NCBI GenBank assembly: GCA_001769655.1
Contig: MEPC01000034.1
Location: 128,174-192,173, forward strand
DNA length: 64,000 nucleotides
Source of the DNA: Bacteroidetes bacterium RIFCSPLOWO2_12_FULL_37_12
GTDB taxonomy: Bacteria > Bacteroidota > Bacteroidia > 2-12-FULL-37-12
Reading direction: 5' to 3'
The notes beneath the pieces are model-generated. The model ran no database searches and had not been told where the DNA came from. It saw only the letters and a program-made list of their open reading frames with translations. Below, piece after piece: positions 10,668-19,574 of the stretch. The position numbers and the translations under genes are program-made. How positions within the stretch are numbered: the first letter of the stretch is position 1; every line of letters begins with the position of its first letter.

Positions 10668-10731
10668 ATTGGTAGGGGTGAAAAAAATTTCACCCCTACC
10701 AATGACAAATGGGCAACCACGAGGGTTGCCC
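10668..10731. repeat. Two nested/adjacent hairpin elements between divergent genes
   Basis: attggtaggggtgaaa (10668-10683) / tttcacccctaccaat (10688-10703), perfect 16-bp inverted repeat; gggcaacc (10711-10718) / ggttgccc (10724-10731); outer GTAGGGG...CCCCTAC arms. Confidence 0.85.
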
Positions 10732-10779
10732 CTACTAATTTCTAATGTTGCAAATGTATAAAAATTAATCCTATTTATG

Positions 10780-10787
10780 TACTTTTG
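10780..10787 (+). promoter_or_regulatory. Candidate Bacteroidetes -7 box (TACTTTTG, fits TAnnTTTG) for nuoN
   Basis: tatttatgTACTTTTGcccccatacATG; about 9 nt before the ATG. Confidence 0.5.
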
Positions 10788-10796
10788 CCCCCATAC

Positions 10797-12347
10797 ATGC
10801 AAACACTACTACAACAATTAACGACCATCCGGGAGCAGATTCCTATTTTAGCCCCTGAATGTATTCTACTAACCTTTTTTTTGTTGATCATTCTGGTTGA
10901 CCTTATCGGCAAAAAAAACACAAACAAAAACCTGATTTCGAAACTCGCATTTGTGTGTTTTTTATTGGTTTTTATTTTGGCAATATTTCAAATCCGTCAG
11001 ATAAAGGACTTAACGTTATCCGCCGGAGAGAATGGCTACGATTCAAAACGTTTTTTTGGATTTATCCGGTATGATTCGTTTGCAGTTTTTTTTAAGCTTG
11101 TTTTTGCACTGGCAGGAATGCTTGCCGTTTTAATGTCAGCCGGCTACAATACACTTGAAAAGCGGTCTAAGGGCTTGGGAGAATTTCACGCTGTATTAAT
11201 AGCGGTTGTTTTTGGAATGAATTTCATGGCGATGTCCTCTAATTTGTTGATGATGTTTCTTTCGTTGGAAATGGTATCCATCGGTTCCTATATTTTGACG
11301 GCATATACACGAATGGATCACAAGTCAGCAGAAGGTGGCTTAAAATATATACTATTTGGTACAGTAGCGTCCGGCGCCATGATTTATGGCATTTCACTAT
11401 TATATGGTTTTACCGGAACGCTCGATATTTCTGATCCGGTATTTCTGGAGAGGTTGGGTGCGGTCAATGAAACAGCTATTCTGGTAGCAGGACTTTTTAC
11501 CTTATCGGGATTCGCCTATAAAATTGCGATGGTTCCATTTCATTTATGGTCACCGGATGTTTATGAGGGTGCGCCAACGCCTGTCACTGCCTTTATGTCT
11601 GTGGGTCCCAAGGCGGCCGGTTTCGCCATGCTCTTGCGTTTTCTGTTGGTTTTTGTAGAACAGAAGGGAGTATCCTATAACGGATGGGCACATTTTAATT
11701 GGATCAATACACTATCCATTCTCTCCATTTTAACAATGACCATCGGAAATTTTTCGGCGATCTGGCAAACCAATGCCAAGCGCATGCTCGCCTATTCGTC
11801 TATAGCACACGCGGGATATTTATTGATGGGGGTGATGGCAATTTCTACTATTGGAATAAGCAGTATTCTATTTTACTTAATTGTCTATACCCTTATGAAT
11901 GTAGGTGCGTTTCTGGTGATTGGAATAATTTCCGAAAAAATCGGGTCTGAAGATGTCCGGGATTTTAAGGGTTTGGGAATGAAGATGCCTTTTTTAGGAA
12001 GTTGCTTGGTGGTTTTTCTGATTTCATTGACGGGTTTACCACCCACTGCCGGATTTACCGGAAAACTCTTTTTGTTTTCAGCGGTGTTGGATGCATATTA
12101 TGTCACACACAATTCATTTTTATTCTGGCTAATGATTGCCGGAATATTGAATTCAGTAGTGTCACTGTTTTATTATTTTAAGATACCGTTGTTTATGTTT
12201 CTAAAGAAGGGAAGCGAAAATCTTAACATTACTACCCGTTATACTGAATTTGCCTTTGCCGGCGCTCTTGCAGTGGCGCTCATCTTCTTATTTATCCGTT
12301 CCGGTTTTCTGATGGATTTGGCGGGGGAGGCGGTGCTGGGGTTTTGA
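10797..12347 (+). CDS. nuoN: NADH-quinone oxidoreductase subunit N
   Basis: Multi-pass protein with MMFLSLEMVSIGSYILTAYTRMDHKSAEGGLKYILFG, KIAMVPFHLWSPDVYEGAPTPVTAFMSVGPKAAGFA, KRMLAYSSIAHAGYLLMG, SLTGLPPTAGFTGKLFLF. Confidence 0.95.
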   Translation: MQTLLQQLTTIREQIPILAPECILLTFFLLIILVDLIGKKNTNKNLISKLAFVCFLLVFILAIFQIRQIKDLTLSAGENGYDSKRFFGFIRYDSFAVFFKLVFALAGMLAVLMSAGYNTLEKRSKGLGEFHAVLIAVVFGMNFMAMSSNLLMMFLSLEMVSIGSYILTAYTRMDHKSAEGGLKYILFGTVASGAMIYGISLLYGFTGTLDISDPVFLERLGAVNETAILVAGLFTLSGFAYKIAMVPFHLWSPDVYEGAPTPVTAFMSVGPKAAGFAMLLRFLLVFVEQKGVSYNGWAHFNWINTLSILSILTMTIGNFSAIWQTNAKRMLAYSSIAHAGYLLMGVMAISTIGISSILFYLIVYTLMNVGAFLVIGIISEKIGSEDVRDFKGLGMKMPFLGSCLVVFLISLTGLPPTAGFTGKLFLFSAVLDAYYVTHNSFLFWLMIAGILNSVVSLFYYFKIPLFMFLKKGSENLNITTRYTEFAFAGALAVALIFLFIRSGFLMDLAGEAVLGF

Positions 12348-12420
12348 GATTTGGAAAAATAGAAAACAGAAGGTTCAGCACAGGAACGGTTTGTTTGACA
12401 ATAAGAAAAAAGGAAAAAAT

Positions 12421-12547
12421 TTAACCGCTAATTTACGAGAATTGGGCGCGGATTTTCGCGAATAAGTAAATTGCAATAATTATATATGTTAAAAAAAATT
12501 ATCGGGCACTATTAAAGATGTCACGCAAAGGCGCTAAGTTCGCAAAG
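12421..12547. repeat. Intergenic mosaic repeat, module order B-A
   Basis: Module B ttaaccgctaatttacg..cggattttcgcgaat (12421-12462) then module A aagatgtcacgcaaaggcgctaagttcgcaaag (12515-12547); both recur at 15531-15602 in the opposite order. Confidence 0.85.
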
Positions 12548-12575
12548 GAAAAAATCATTTTATATATAAATATTC

Positions 12576-12602
12576 CGTATATTTGCGAGTCGTAAATATA
12601 CG
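12576..12602. promoter_or_regulatory. Palindrome overlapping a candidate -7 box upstream of the AAA ATPase
   Basis: cgtatattt-gcgagtcgt-aaatatacg; left arm contains TATATTTG (TAnnTTTG). Confidence 0.5.
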
Positions 12603-12643
12603 TTTCGTATTTTTGTATTTATTCAGACGCTAAAGAAATAAAC

Positions 12644-13777
12644 ATGAAAAATCCTTTCCGGTTCGGTGAAATTGTAGAAGGTAACAGTTTCTGTAACAGA
12701 AAAGAAGAATTAAAAGCTATTGGCGCCGCTATTAAAAACAGATATTCCTTTTGGCTTTATTCTCCAAGAAGATTTGGCAAGACCTCTTTGATACTCAGAG
12801 CATTTAAAGAAGTAAAAGGTGTGAAAACAATTTATTTTGATATGTATAATGTCCAGCATACAGATGATTTCGCAAGAAAATATGCTCAAAGATTAACATC
12901 CGATCTATTTAACTGGAAAGAGGATATCAGGAAATTCACTCAAAAACTCGGGCACTATTTTAAAAATCTGTTTCCAGGGGTATCCTTTGATACAGGTGGT
13001 AATCCCACTTTTACTCTTGAAGCACGAACCATTGAAAATCAAAACGATATTGATACCATATTGAATATTCCTGAAAAATTTGCTGTTAAGCATAATCAAC
13101 AGCTATGCATTGCTTTTGACGAATTTCAAGAGATAAATCGCATAGATCCATTTTTAATCAATTGGATGAGATCCTCCTTTCAGAAACAAAAAAATGTATC
13201 CTATATATTTTTAGGGAGCAAAAATTCTCTGATGAATTCTATTTTTAGTGACATGGGTTCACCATTTTATGAATTTGGTTTTAAAATGGACATTAATAGT
13301 ATCTCAAAAGAGGATTTAATGCAGTTTATCAAAAACCGTTTCATATCCACCGGACTAACTATTCCGGATAAAGCGGTGGAAAATCTTTTGGAAAAGTCCC
13401 GCTGTCATCCACATTTTTCGCAATATTTTGCATCAGTAATTTGGGAAATGATCTATGAGGGAGCTAACCCCAATAAGGACGAATTTACAAAAACCTGGCT
13501 CCACAGGATTATTAACAGTCAGTCAATAATGTTTCAGAATATTTTTGATCAGTTGAATAATAATCAGCGTATTGTACTTAAAGCAATAGCCCTATCAAAA
13601 GATGACATGGAGATTTTTTCTGCCCAAAACCGTGAAAATGTTTCATTCCTTGCATCTTCAACGTTGGATACAACTCTTAAGTCATTAATTCAAAAGGATC
13701 TTATATACAAAAGCGGGAAATCATACACTATTTTTAACCCCGTTTTCAGAGAATGGATTATTTCAATTTATACCTAA
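12644..13777 (+). CDS. AAA family ATPase (archaeal-ATPase/STAND-like)
   Basis: NPFRFGEIVEGNSFCNRKEELKAIGAAIKNRYSFWLYSPRRFGKTSLI (Walker A-like), LCIAFDEFQEI (Walker B), C-terminal wHTH-like end. Confidence 0.85.
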   Translation: MKNPFRFGEIVEGNSFCNRKEELKAIGAAIKNRYSFWLYSPRRFGKTSLILRAFKEVKGVKTIYFDMYNVQHTDDFARKYAQRLTSDLFNWKEDIRKFTQKLGHYFKNLFPGVSFDTGGNPTFTLEARTIENQNDIDTILNIPEKFAVKHNQQLCIAFDEFQEINRIDPFLINWMRSSFQKQKNVSYIFLGSKNSLMNSIFSDMGSPFYEFGFKMDINSISKEDLMQFIKNRFISTGLTIPDKAVENLLEKSRCHPHFSQYFASVIWEMIYEGANPNKDEFTKTWLHRIINSQSIMFQNIFDQLNNNQRIVLKAIALSKDDMEIFSAQNRENVSFLASSTLDTTLKSLIQKDLIYKSGKSYTIFNPVFREWIISIYT

Positions 13778-13802
13778 CTTGGGCAAGCCACAACCAAAGA
13801 GG

Positions 13803-13930
13803 AAATATCGAATATTGAACAAAGAATATCGAATGTTGAAGTACTGCGAAATTCATTATTCCATGCCTTCAACCGCACTATCTCGCTCAAAAGTCCACTG
13901 GACTTTTGCCGTGTTCAATATTCGATATTT
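13803..13930. repeat. MITE/REP-like intergenic element with 18-bp perfect terminal inverted repeats and an internal hairpin
   Basis: aaatatcgaatattgaac (13803-13820) and gttcaatattcgatattt (13913-13930) are exact reverse complements; internal caaaagtcc-act-ggacttttg at 13888-13908. Confidence 0.85.
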
Positions 13931-13981
13931 TTAAAAATATTTAGCCAAAAAGTGTGAAGATTTAAGAATATAGAAACCAAA

Positions 13982-15532
13982 ATGATATTATTCATAATTC
14001 TATTCCTGCTCTCTTGTATTTCAACTGCTCCTGCGCAAAACCCAACCGTTGATTCCCTCAACGCATTACTTTCTTCAGCCCCCCACGACACCATCAAACT
14101 CCGTTTATTAACCGAACTGAGCGAAGAATGTGAACCGGAGGATATTTTAAAATACGCCAAACCGGCTGTGGTACTTGCCGATAAATTATTGAAGGATAAA
14201 TCACTAAAAAATCATAGAAAAAAACATTTAAATTATAAGGCAGATGCTCTCAACAACATCGGTTACATCTACGATAATCAAGGCGAAATTAAAGAAGCAT
14301 TGGACTATTATGGCAAAAGTTTGAATATCCGGGATGAAATCGGAGATAAAGCCGGAATCGCATACTCACTCAACAATATCGGTTACATTTACAATAACCA
14401 AGGTCAAATAAAATCAGCACTGAACTATTTCGGAAGAAGTTTGCAAATTCAGGAAGAAATCGGGGACAAATTAGGAATCGCCTACTCACTAAACAACATC
14501 GGCTACGTTTACATGAATCAAGGACAAATCAAAGAAGCGCTGGATTATTACAGTAGAAGTTTGAAAATCCGCGAAGAATTAGGGGATAAAATGGAAATCG
14601 CGATGTCGCTCAACAACATCGGCGCTATCTACAGTAATCAAGGTCAACTAAAATCAGCGTTGGATTGTTACATCAGAAGTTTGAAAATTCGGGAAGAAAT
14701 CGGTGACAAAATGGGAATCGCCTACTCGCTTAATAACATCGGCTACATTTACGATAATCAAGGTCAACTAAAAGAAGCTATGGACTATTACGTCAGAAGT
14801 TTGAAACTCTGTGAAGAAATCGGTGACAAAATGGGAACCACTTACTCGCTCCACAACATCGGAAGTATTTACTTGAAAGAAAAGGAATATGTCTCAGCCC
14901 GTATATTTGCTGACAGTTCGCTTACCATAGCAAAAGAAACCGGTAATGTTGAGAATATGCGAGAAGCGGAGAAGTTATTGGGAGAAATTGATTTTGCGCA
15001 AGGTAACACTCCCCAAACTTCTCTGCAAGTAAGAGTGGAATTTGCATACAGCTCAATTGAGCATTACAAGCAGTACGTTATTTATAGAGACAGCATCAAA
15101 AATAAAGAGAATGAGAAAGCGGCGATTCGTCAGCAAACTAAATACGAGTTTGAGAAGGCAATGATTATTAAGGAACAGAAAGAGAAGGAGAGAAGGCGGC
15201 AGGAGGCAGTGGCAGTAAGCAGGAGAAATAGCTTGCAGTATTCTGCTATCTTTATAGGAATACTTTTACTATTTGGAATTGTATTTATGCTGGGGAGATT
15301 TCACGTTCCTGTGCGCGTGGTGGAATTTTCGGTGTTCATGTCTTTTCTTTTGTTGTTTGAATTTTTGCTGGTTTTCCTTGATCCGCAGATAGACGCACTA
15401 ACCGGAGGCGTGCCGATTTTAAAATTAATCATCAACGCGTTGTTGGCAGGGTTGATATTTCCGGTGCATGGGTTTTTTGAGAGGTTTATGAAGAGGCGAT
15501 TAATTAAAAGAAGATTGTCGAGTAGTATTTAA
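13982..15532 (+). CDS. Tetratricopeptide-repeat protein with coiled segment and C-terminal TM segments
   Basis: About six 40-aa repeats of the type (IAYSLNNIGYIYDNQGQIKEALDYYGRSLKIREEIGDKMG); 120-bp DNA periodicity from about 14250 to 14880; hydrophobic C-terminus. Confidence 0.9.
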   Translation: MILFIILFLLSCISTAPAQNPTVDSLNALLSSAPHDTIKLRLLTELSEECEPEDILKYAKPAVVLADKLLKDKSLKNHRKKHLNYKADALNNIGYIYDNQGEIKEALDYYGKSLNIRDEIGDKAGIAYSLNNIGYIYNNQGQIKSALNYFGRSLQIQEEIGDKLGIAYSLNNIGYVYMNQGQIKEALDYYSRSLKIREELGDKMEIAMSLNNIGAIYSNQGQLKSALDCYIRSLKIREEIGDKMGIAYSLNNIGYIYDNQGQLKEAMDYYVRSLKLCEEIGDKMGTTYSLHNIGSIYLKEKEYVSARIFADSSLTIAKETGNVENMREAEKLLGEIDFAQGNTPQTSLQVRVEFAYSSIEHYKQYVIYRDSIKNKENEKAAIRQQTKYEFEKAMIIKEQKEKERRRQEAVAVSRRNSLQYSAIFIGILLLFGIVFMLGRFHVPVRVVEFSVFMSFLLLFEFLLVFLDPQIDALTGGVPILKLIINALLAGLIFPVHGFFERFMKRRLIKRRLSSSI

Positions 15533-15602
15533 GATGTCACGCAAAGGCGCTAAGTTCGCAAAGTAAAAAATTAACCGCTAATTTACGCGGATTTTCGCGA
15601 AT
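15531..15602. repeat. Intergenic mosaic repeat, module order A-B
   Basis: aagatgtcacgcaaaggcgctaagttcgcaaag (15531-15563, identical to 12515-12547) then ttaaccgctaatttacgcggattttcgcgaat (15571-15602). Confidence 0.85.
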
Positions 15603-15628
15603 GAATAAAAATAATCTAAATTTGCAAC

Positions 15629-16120
15629 ATGAAAAAATCAATTATTGCATTTTGTCTTACCGCCGTTGTATTCATTTCTTTTTATTCCTGTAATAAGGAT
15701 GATGAAGACCCCGATGCTGACAAAGCATTGTATGATGCCACAAAATCCGGCGGATATACTTTTTATCAAAATGGAAACTTGTTAACGGGAGCTTCTCCAA
15801 GTCCGCATGGTTCGTTTAAGTTACGTTTTAACTCAACGGCGCTTGCCGCATTGGATAGCACAGGTGAATTGTCCGCGGGAAAAAATTTTCCTACTGGATC
15901 TATCATAGTAAAAGATGTGTATAGTGGCAGTAATATCAGTTTATACGCAGTCATGCAAAAAGACCCCTCAAACAAAAATTCAGGAAGTGGTTGGGTTTGG
16001 GCTGAATATAAAACAGACGGTTCTGTGGCATTTAGTGCAGGAAAAAAAGGAGACGGCTGTACCGGTTGCCATAGTGGAACTCCCAACAGAGATTTCACCA
16101 GGACTTTTGATTTGCATTGA
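15629..16120 (+). CDS. Cytochrome P460-like monoheme lipoprotein
   Basis: Lipobox FISFYSC; C-terminal WVWAEYKTDGSVAFSAGKKGDGCTGCHSGTPNRDFTRTFDLH with one CxxCH, arranged as in P460-type cytochromes. Confidence 0.7.
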   Translation: MKKSIIAFCLTAVVFISFYSCNKDDEDPDADKALYDATKSGGYTFYQNGNLLTGASPSPHGSFKLRFNSTALAALDSTGELSAGKNFPTGSIIVKDVYSGSNISLYAVMQKDPSNKNSGSGWVWAEYKTDGSVAFSAGKKGDGCTGCHSGTPNRDFTRTFDLH

Positions 16121-16188
16121 GATATTCTTTATATCCACTATAGTTACAGAGTTTCTATCTTAAACTGGACGAAGCAAAAAAAAGGTTT

Positions 16189-16243
16189 CCCGCAGATTGC
16201 GCTGATATAAATTTTTTCTGCGTAAATCAGCGCAATCTGCGGG
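16189..16243. repeat. Perfect 18-bp inverted repeat upstream of the napA-like gene
   Basis: cccgcagattgcgctgat (16189-16206) / atcagcgcaatctgcggg (16226-16243), 19-nt loop. Confidence 0.9.
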
Positions 16244-16291
16244 AGAAATATTTTGCGAAAAAGTGCGAAGGATTTACCGATAAGGGACAAA

Positions 16292-18562
16292 ATGAAAAAT
16301 TCTGATCAATTCAGCCGAAGAGATTTTGTTAAACTCGGTGTAGCTGGCGCCACCGTGGGTGCGTTCACGCTTGGGGGATGGGCTTTTACAGAATTCATCG
16401 TAGATGAAGGAACTACTGATACCTGGCATAAATCAGTTTGTCGTTTTTGTGGCACCGGCTGTGGAGTCATGCTGGGCATGCAGGGGAAAAAACTTACCCG
16501 GATCCGGGGAGATGAAAACGCACATAATAAAGGAGTGATTTGCATCAAAGGCGCTCTATTGGCAGAATTGATGAAAATACCGAACCGCCTGCTGATTCCA
16601 AAAATCCGAAAAAACGGAAAATTAGTTTCGTCAACCTGGGAGGAAGCCATGCAGCTGGTAGCTGAAAAGTTTAAATCTTCTATAGATAATTTTGGTCCCG
16701 ACAGCGTTGCGTATTATGGTTCCGGACAGCTTTTCACGGAAGAAAGCTATACGGCTAATAAATTATTTAAAGCAGGAATAGAAACCAACAATGTTGACTC
16801 CAATGCCCGGCTTTGTATGGCATCAGCCGCTACGGGATACGTGCAAACTTTTGGTAAGGATGAGCCAATGGGATCTTATGAGGACATAGATCATGCAGAT
16901 TGTTTTTTTATTATCGGTTCAAATACCTATGAGTGTCACCCACCAATTTGGGAACGCATAAGAATAAGAAAATCAGTTAACCCGAATGTAAAAATAATTG
17001 TTGTAGATCCGCGCAATACAAAAACCGCTCAGCAGGCAGATCTTCATCTTGCCGTAGTTCCAGGAACCGATCTCTTACTCCTGAATGCAATGCTGTATTT
17101 ACTGGTGAAATGTCAAAATATAGACAGAAAATTTATTGATGAACATGTGCAATTTATGTATGAGGAAAAAAAAGTTGGGTTTGAGGATTGGGTAGCATTT
17201 TTAGATGACTACAAACCGGAATTAGTGGCAGAAGAATTAGGACTTTCTGTAAAAGAAATTCAAACCGCCGCACATTGGTTCGGTACATCAAAAGCAAGCA
17301 TGTCGTTGTGGACAATGGGAATAAATCAACGCATTCAAGGAGTTTTTCTCAACAACACACTGAACAGTTTGCATCTGGTTACGGGCAATATTTGCCGACC
17401 CGGCGCTACACCACTTTCACTTACCGGTCAATGCAATGCCTGCGGCGGCATACGCGACACAGGTTCTTTATCGCATCTATTGCCCGGTGGTCGGTTTGTA
17501 CAGAATGAAAAAGACAGGAATGATATGGAAAAATTATGGGAAGTTCCAGAGGGGACTTTCAGCGAACGACCTGGGTATCATGCCATGGAATTATTTCAGG
17601 CAATGGTGGATGAAAAAGTGAAAACAGCATTGATTATGTGTTCAAATCCGGCACAGTCCTTACCGAATCTGAACCACTATATTCCAGGATTGGAAAAATG
17701 TTTTTTAGTTGTAGCGGATATATTTGAAAATACAGAAACAGCCAATTATGCGGATGTCCTTCTTCCTACAGCATTATATATAGAAAAAACCGGCGTCCTT
17801 GGACAAACAGAACGCAGGTATCAATTAGTAGAAAAACTTATTGAGCCGCCTGGTTCTGCAAAAAGTGACTTGGAAATTTTAGTAGATTTAGCCGAACGAT
17901 TAGGACATGGTAAATTAATAAAAAGTAAAACCACAGCAGATGTCTGGGATGAATGGAGAAAAATTTCTGCGGAGAGTAAATATGATTTTAGTGGCATAAC
18001 CTACGAGCGGTTAAAAAATGAATGCGGGATTCAATGGCCTTGTCCGGATGTATCCCACCCCGGAACAAAACGGAGATATGCAAAAGGCGACCCTTTTGTA
18101 GAAGAAGGAAAAGAAATTCAATTTTATGGAAAGGAAAACAACAGAGCCATTGTATTTTTAAGACCTTATATTAAAGATGAAGAACAATTAACTGATGAAC
18201 ACCCTTTTTATCTGACTACCGGAAGAGTGATTGAGCAATGGCATACTGGAACCATGACCGATAAAATTTCAGAATTGAAAAACGCAAGCAAACGCGGAAA
18301 GTTCATTTTAAATCCGATTGACGCACACCGCCTTGGTATTACCGAAAATGATTTAGTAGTTGTTACAAGTAAAAAAGGAAAAATAGAAGGACCTGTAAGT
18401 ATTTCAGACAATGAAACTCCGGGTGTTATTTTTGCCTCTTTTTTTGATTCATCTTTTCTAATAAACAAAATAGTGAATGACCAATACGATCCTGTTTCCA
18501 AGGAGCCCAATTATAAAGTGACAGCGGTTTCGATCAGTAAAGTTAAAAATACAGATATATAA
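16292..18562 (+). CDS. napA: Molybdopterin oxidoreductase, NapA-like nitrate reductase catalytic subunit
   Basis: Tat motif SRRDFVKLGVAGATVGAF; CRFCGTGCG...NKGVICIKG 4Fe-4S motif; NARLCMASAATGYVQTFGKDEPMGSYEDIDHADCFFIIGSNTYECHPPIWERI resembles the NapA active-site block. Nitrate specificity not proven. Confidence 0.7.
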   Translation: MKNSDQFSRRDFVKLGVAGATVGAFTLGGWAFTEFIVDEGTTDTWHKSVCRFCGTGCGVMLGMQGKKLTRIRGDENAHNKGVICIKGALLAELMKIPNRLLIPKIRKNGKLVSSTWEEAMQLVAEKFKSSIDNFGPDSVAYYGSGQLFTEESYTANKLFKAGIETNNVDSNARLCMASAATGYVQTFGKDEPMGSYEDIDHADCFFIIGSNTYECHPPIWERIRIRKSVNPNVKIIVVDPRNTKTAQQADLHLAVVPGTDLLLLNAMLYLLVKCQNIDRKFIDEHVQFMYEEKKVGFEDWVAFLDDYKPELVAEELGLSVKEIQTAAHWFGTSKASMSLWTMGINQRIQGVFLNNTLNSLHLVTGNICRPGATPLSLTGQCNACGGIRDTGSLSHLLPGGRFVQNEKDRNDMEKLWEVPEGTFSERPGYHAMELFQAMVDEKVKTALIMCSNPAQSLPNLNHYIPGLEKCFLVVADIFENTETANYADVLLPTALYIEKTGVLGQTERRYQLVEKLIEPPGSAKSDLEILVDLAERLGHGKLIKSKTTADVWDEWRKISAESKYDFSGITYERLKNECGIQWPCPDVSHPGTKRRYAKGDPFVEEGKEIQFYGKENNRAIVFLRPYIKDEEQLTDEHPFYLTTGRVIEQWHTGTMTDKISELKNASKRGKFILNPIDAHRLGITENDLVVVTSKKGKIEGPVSISDNETPGVIFASFFDSSFLINKIVNDQYDPVSKEPNYKVTAVSISKVKNTDI

Positions 18563-18563
18563 A

Positions 18564-19289
18564 ATGGAACTAATAGAATGGGTTGGTTTAATTTTGGGAA
18601 TAACCGGTTTTATACTGATTACTTCCTTGGCGTGGATGATAAAAAAATATCATCGTATTAAACCTTCCATAAAAATAATGAGTTTGTTCGCTATTTTTAT
18701 AGCGCCCCTCCTTTCATTAGTCGTAGCCAATTATCATGTATTTGAAACAAGTAAAGAAGTAAAATCGTGCATGGGGTGTCATGTCATGTTACCTATGGGA
18801 ATAGACATGCTGGATTCCAACAGTACTTCCTTAGCGGCAAGACATTACCGCAATAACTGGATTAACAAACAGGAATGTTATAGTTGTCACAAAGATTATG
18901 GATTGAATGGAACCTTTAAAGCAAAAGCAGATGGCTACCGTCACCTTCTTACGTATGTAACTCATACTTACAAAGAGCCAATAAAATATCGCGGTGAATT
19001 TAATATCAATAACTGTCTTCAATGTCATGAAGGAACTTCGGTTTTTATGAAGGTGGAAGAACATGAACCCGTAATAGAAAATATTAAAAAGGGAGCCCAA
19101 AATGTGAGTTGTTTAAATTGCCATGGATTAGCGCATCCATCGTCATTGCGCCGTACTCCTGGTCATCCTGATTATAAAATGTTGACCTCGCCTTTTTCTA
19201 TGACAATTAAAACCAAACCGGAAAATGAAATCAGGGATTTAAAATTTTTTCTAACCCATTTAATCCTGAATGAAAAACCTAAAAATTGA
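18564..19289 (+). CDS. NapC/NrfH-like membrane-anchored tetraheme cytochrome c
   Basis: N-terminal TM segments plus four CxxCH motifs (CMGCH, CYSCH, CLQCH, CLNCH). Confidence 0.82.
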   Translation: MELIEWVGLILGITGFILITSLAWMIKKYHRIKPSIKIMSLFAIFIAPLLSLVVANYHVFETSKEVKSCMGCHVMLPMGIDMLDSNSTSLAARHYRNNWINKQECYSCHKDYGLNGTFKAKADGYRHLLTYVTHTYKEPIKYRGEFNINNCLQCHEGTSVFMKVEEHEPVIENIKKGAQNVSCLNCHGLAHPSSLRRTPGHPDYKMLTSPFSMTIKTKPENEIRDLKFFLTHLILNEKPKN

Positions 19290-19458
19290 AATAGTATCGG
19301 TATCTGTTGCAATGATACTGGCGTTGACATATATTTTTTTTCCTGGACCCTACACTATGTTTTCGTTTGTATTTATCGGGCAACCCTTAATCTTTTATAG
19401 CGCTGTATCGGTAGGAATTCAGATATACAAAGATCTAAAAGCGAACCGTGTGCTTTGA
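19270..19458 (+). CDS. Small hydrophobic protein (62 aa)
   Basis: Overlaps the 3' end of the tetraheme cytochrome gene; two TM-like segments. Confidence 0.45.
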   Translation: MKNLKIEIVSVSVAMILALTYIFFPGPYTMFSFVFIGQPLIFYSAVSVGIQIYKDLKANRVL

Positions 19459-19574
19459 ACACTTATTTCATGGTTTTCTGCCAGTTTATATATCCAGAAA
19501 TTTGCGTAATTTAGCATTTTAAATCCCTGAAAGTAATTAACATTCTAACTCCCCGACATGCGCAATCCATCCAT

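Noticed and set aside
10649-10802. Upstream extension of the M3 peptidase ORF to 10802
   Set aside because: It would translate the intergenic hairpins; MKKNRINSFFLLGITLLVFSC at 10649 is a clear lipoprotein signal start.
13811-13840. aatattgaacaaagaatatcgaatgttgaa as a regulator binding site
   Set aside because: It looks like part of a dispersed intergenic repeat rather than a gene-specific operator.
14250-14880. Regular 120-bp repeats considered as a CRISPR-like array
   Set aside because: They are in frame, encode TPR motifs, and lack unique spacers.
17275-17621. Out-of-frame plus ORFs inside the napA-like gene
   Set aside because: Contained within a strongly supported coding sequence in another frame.
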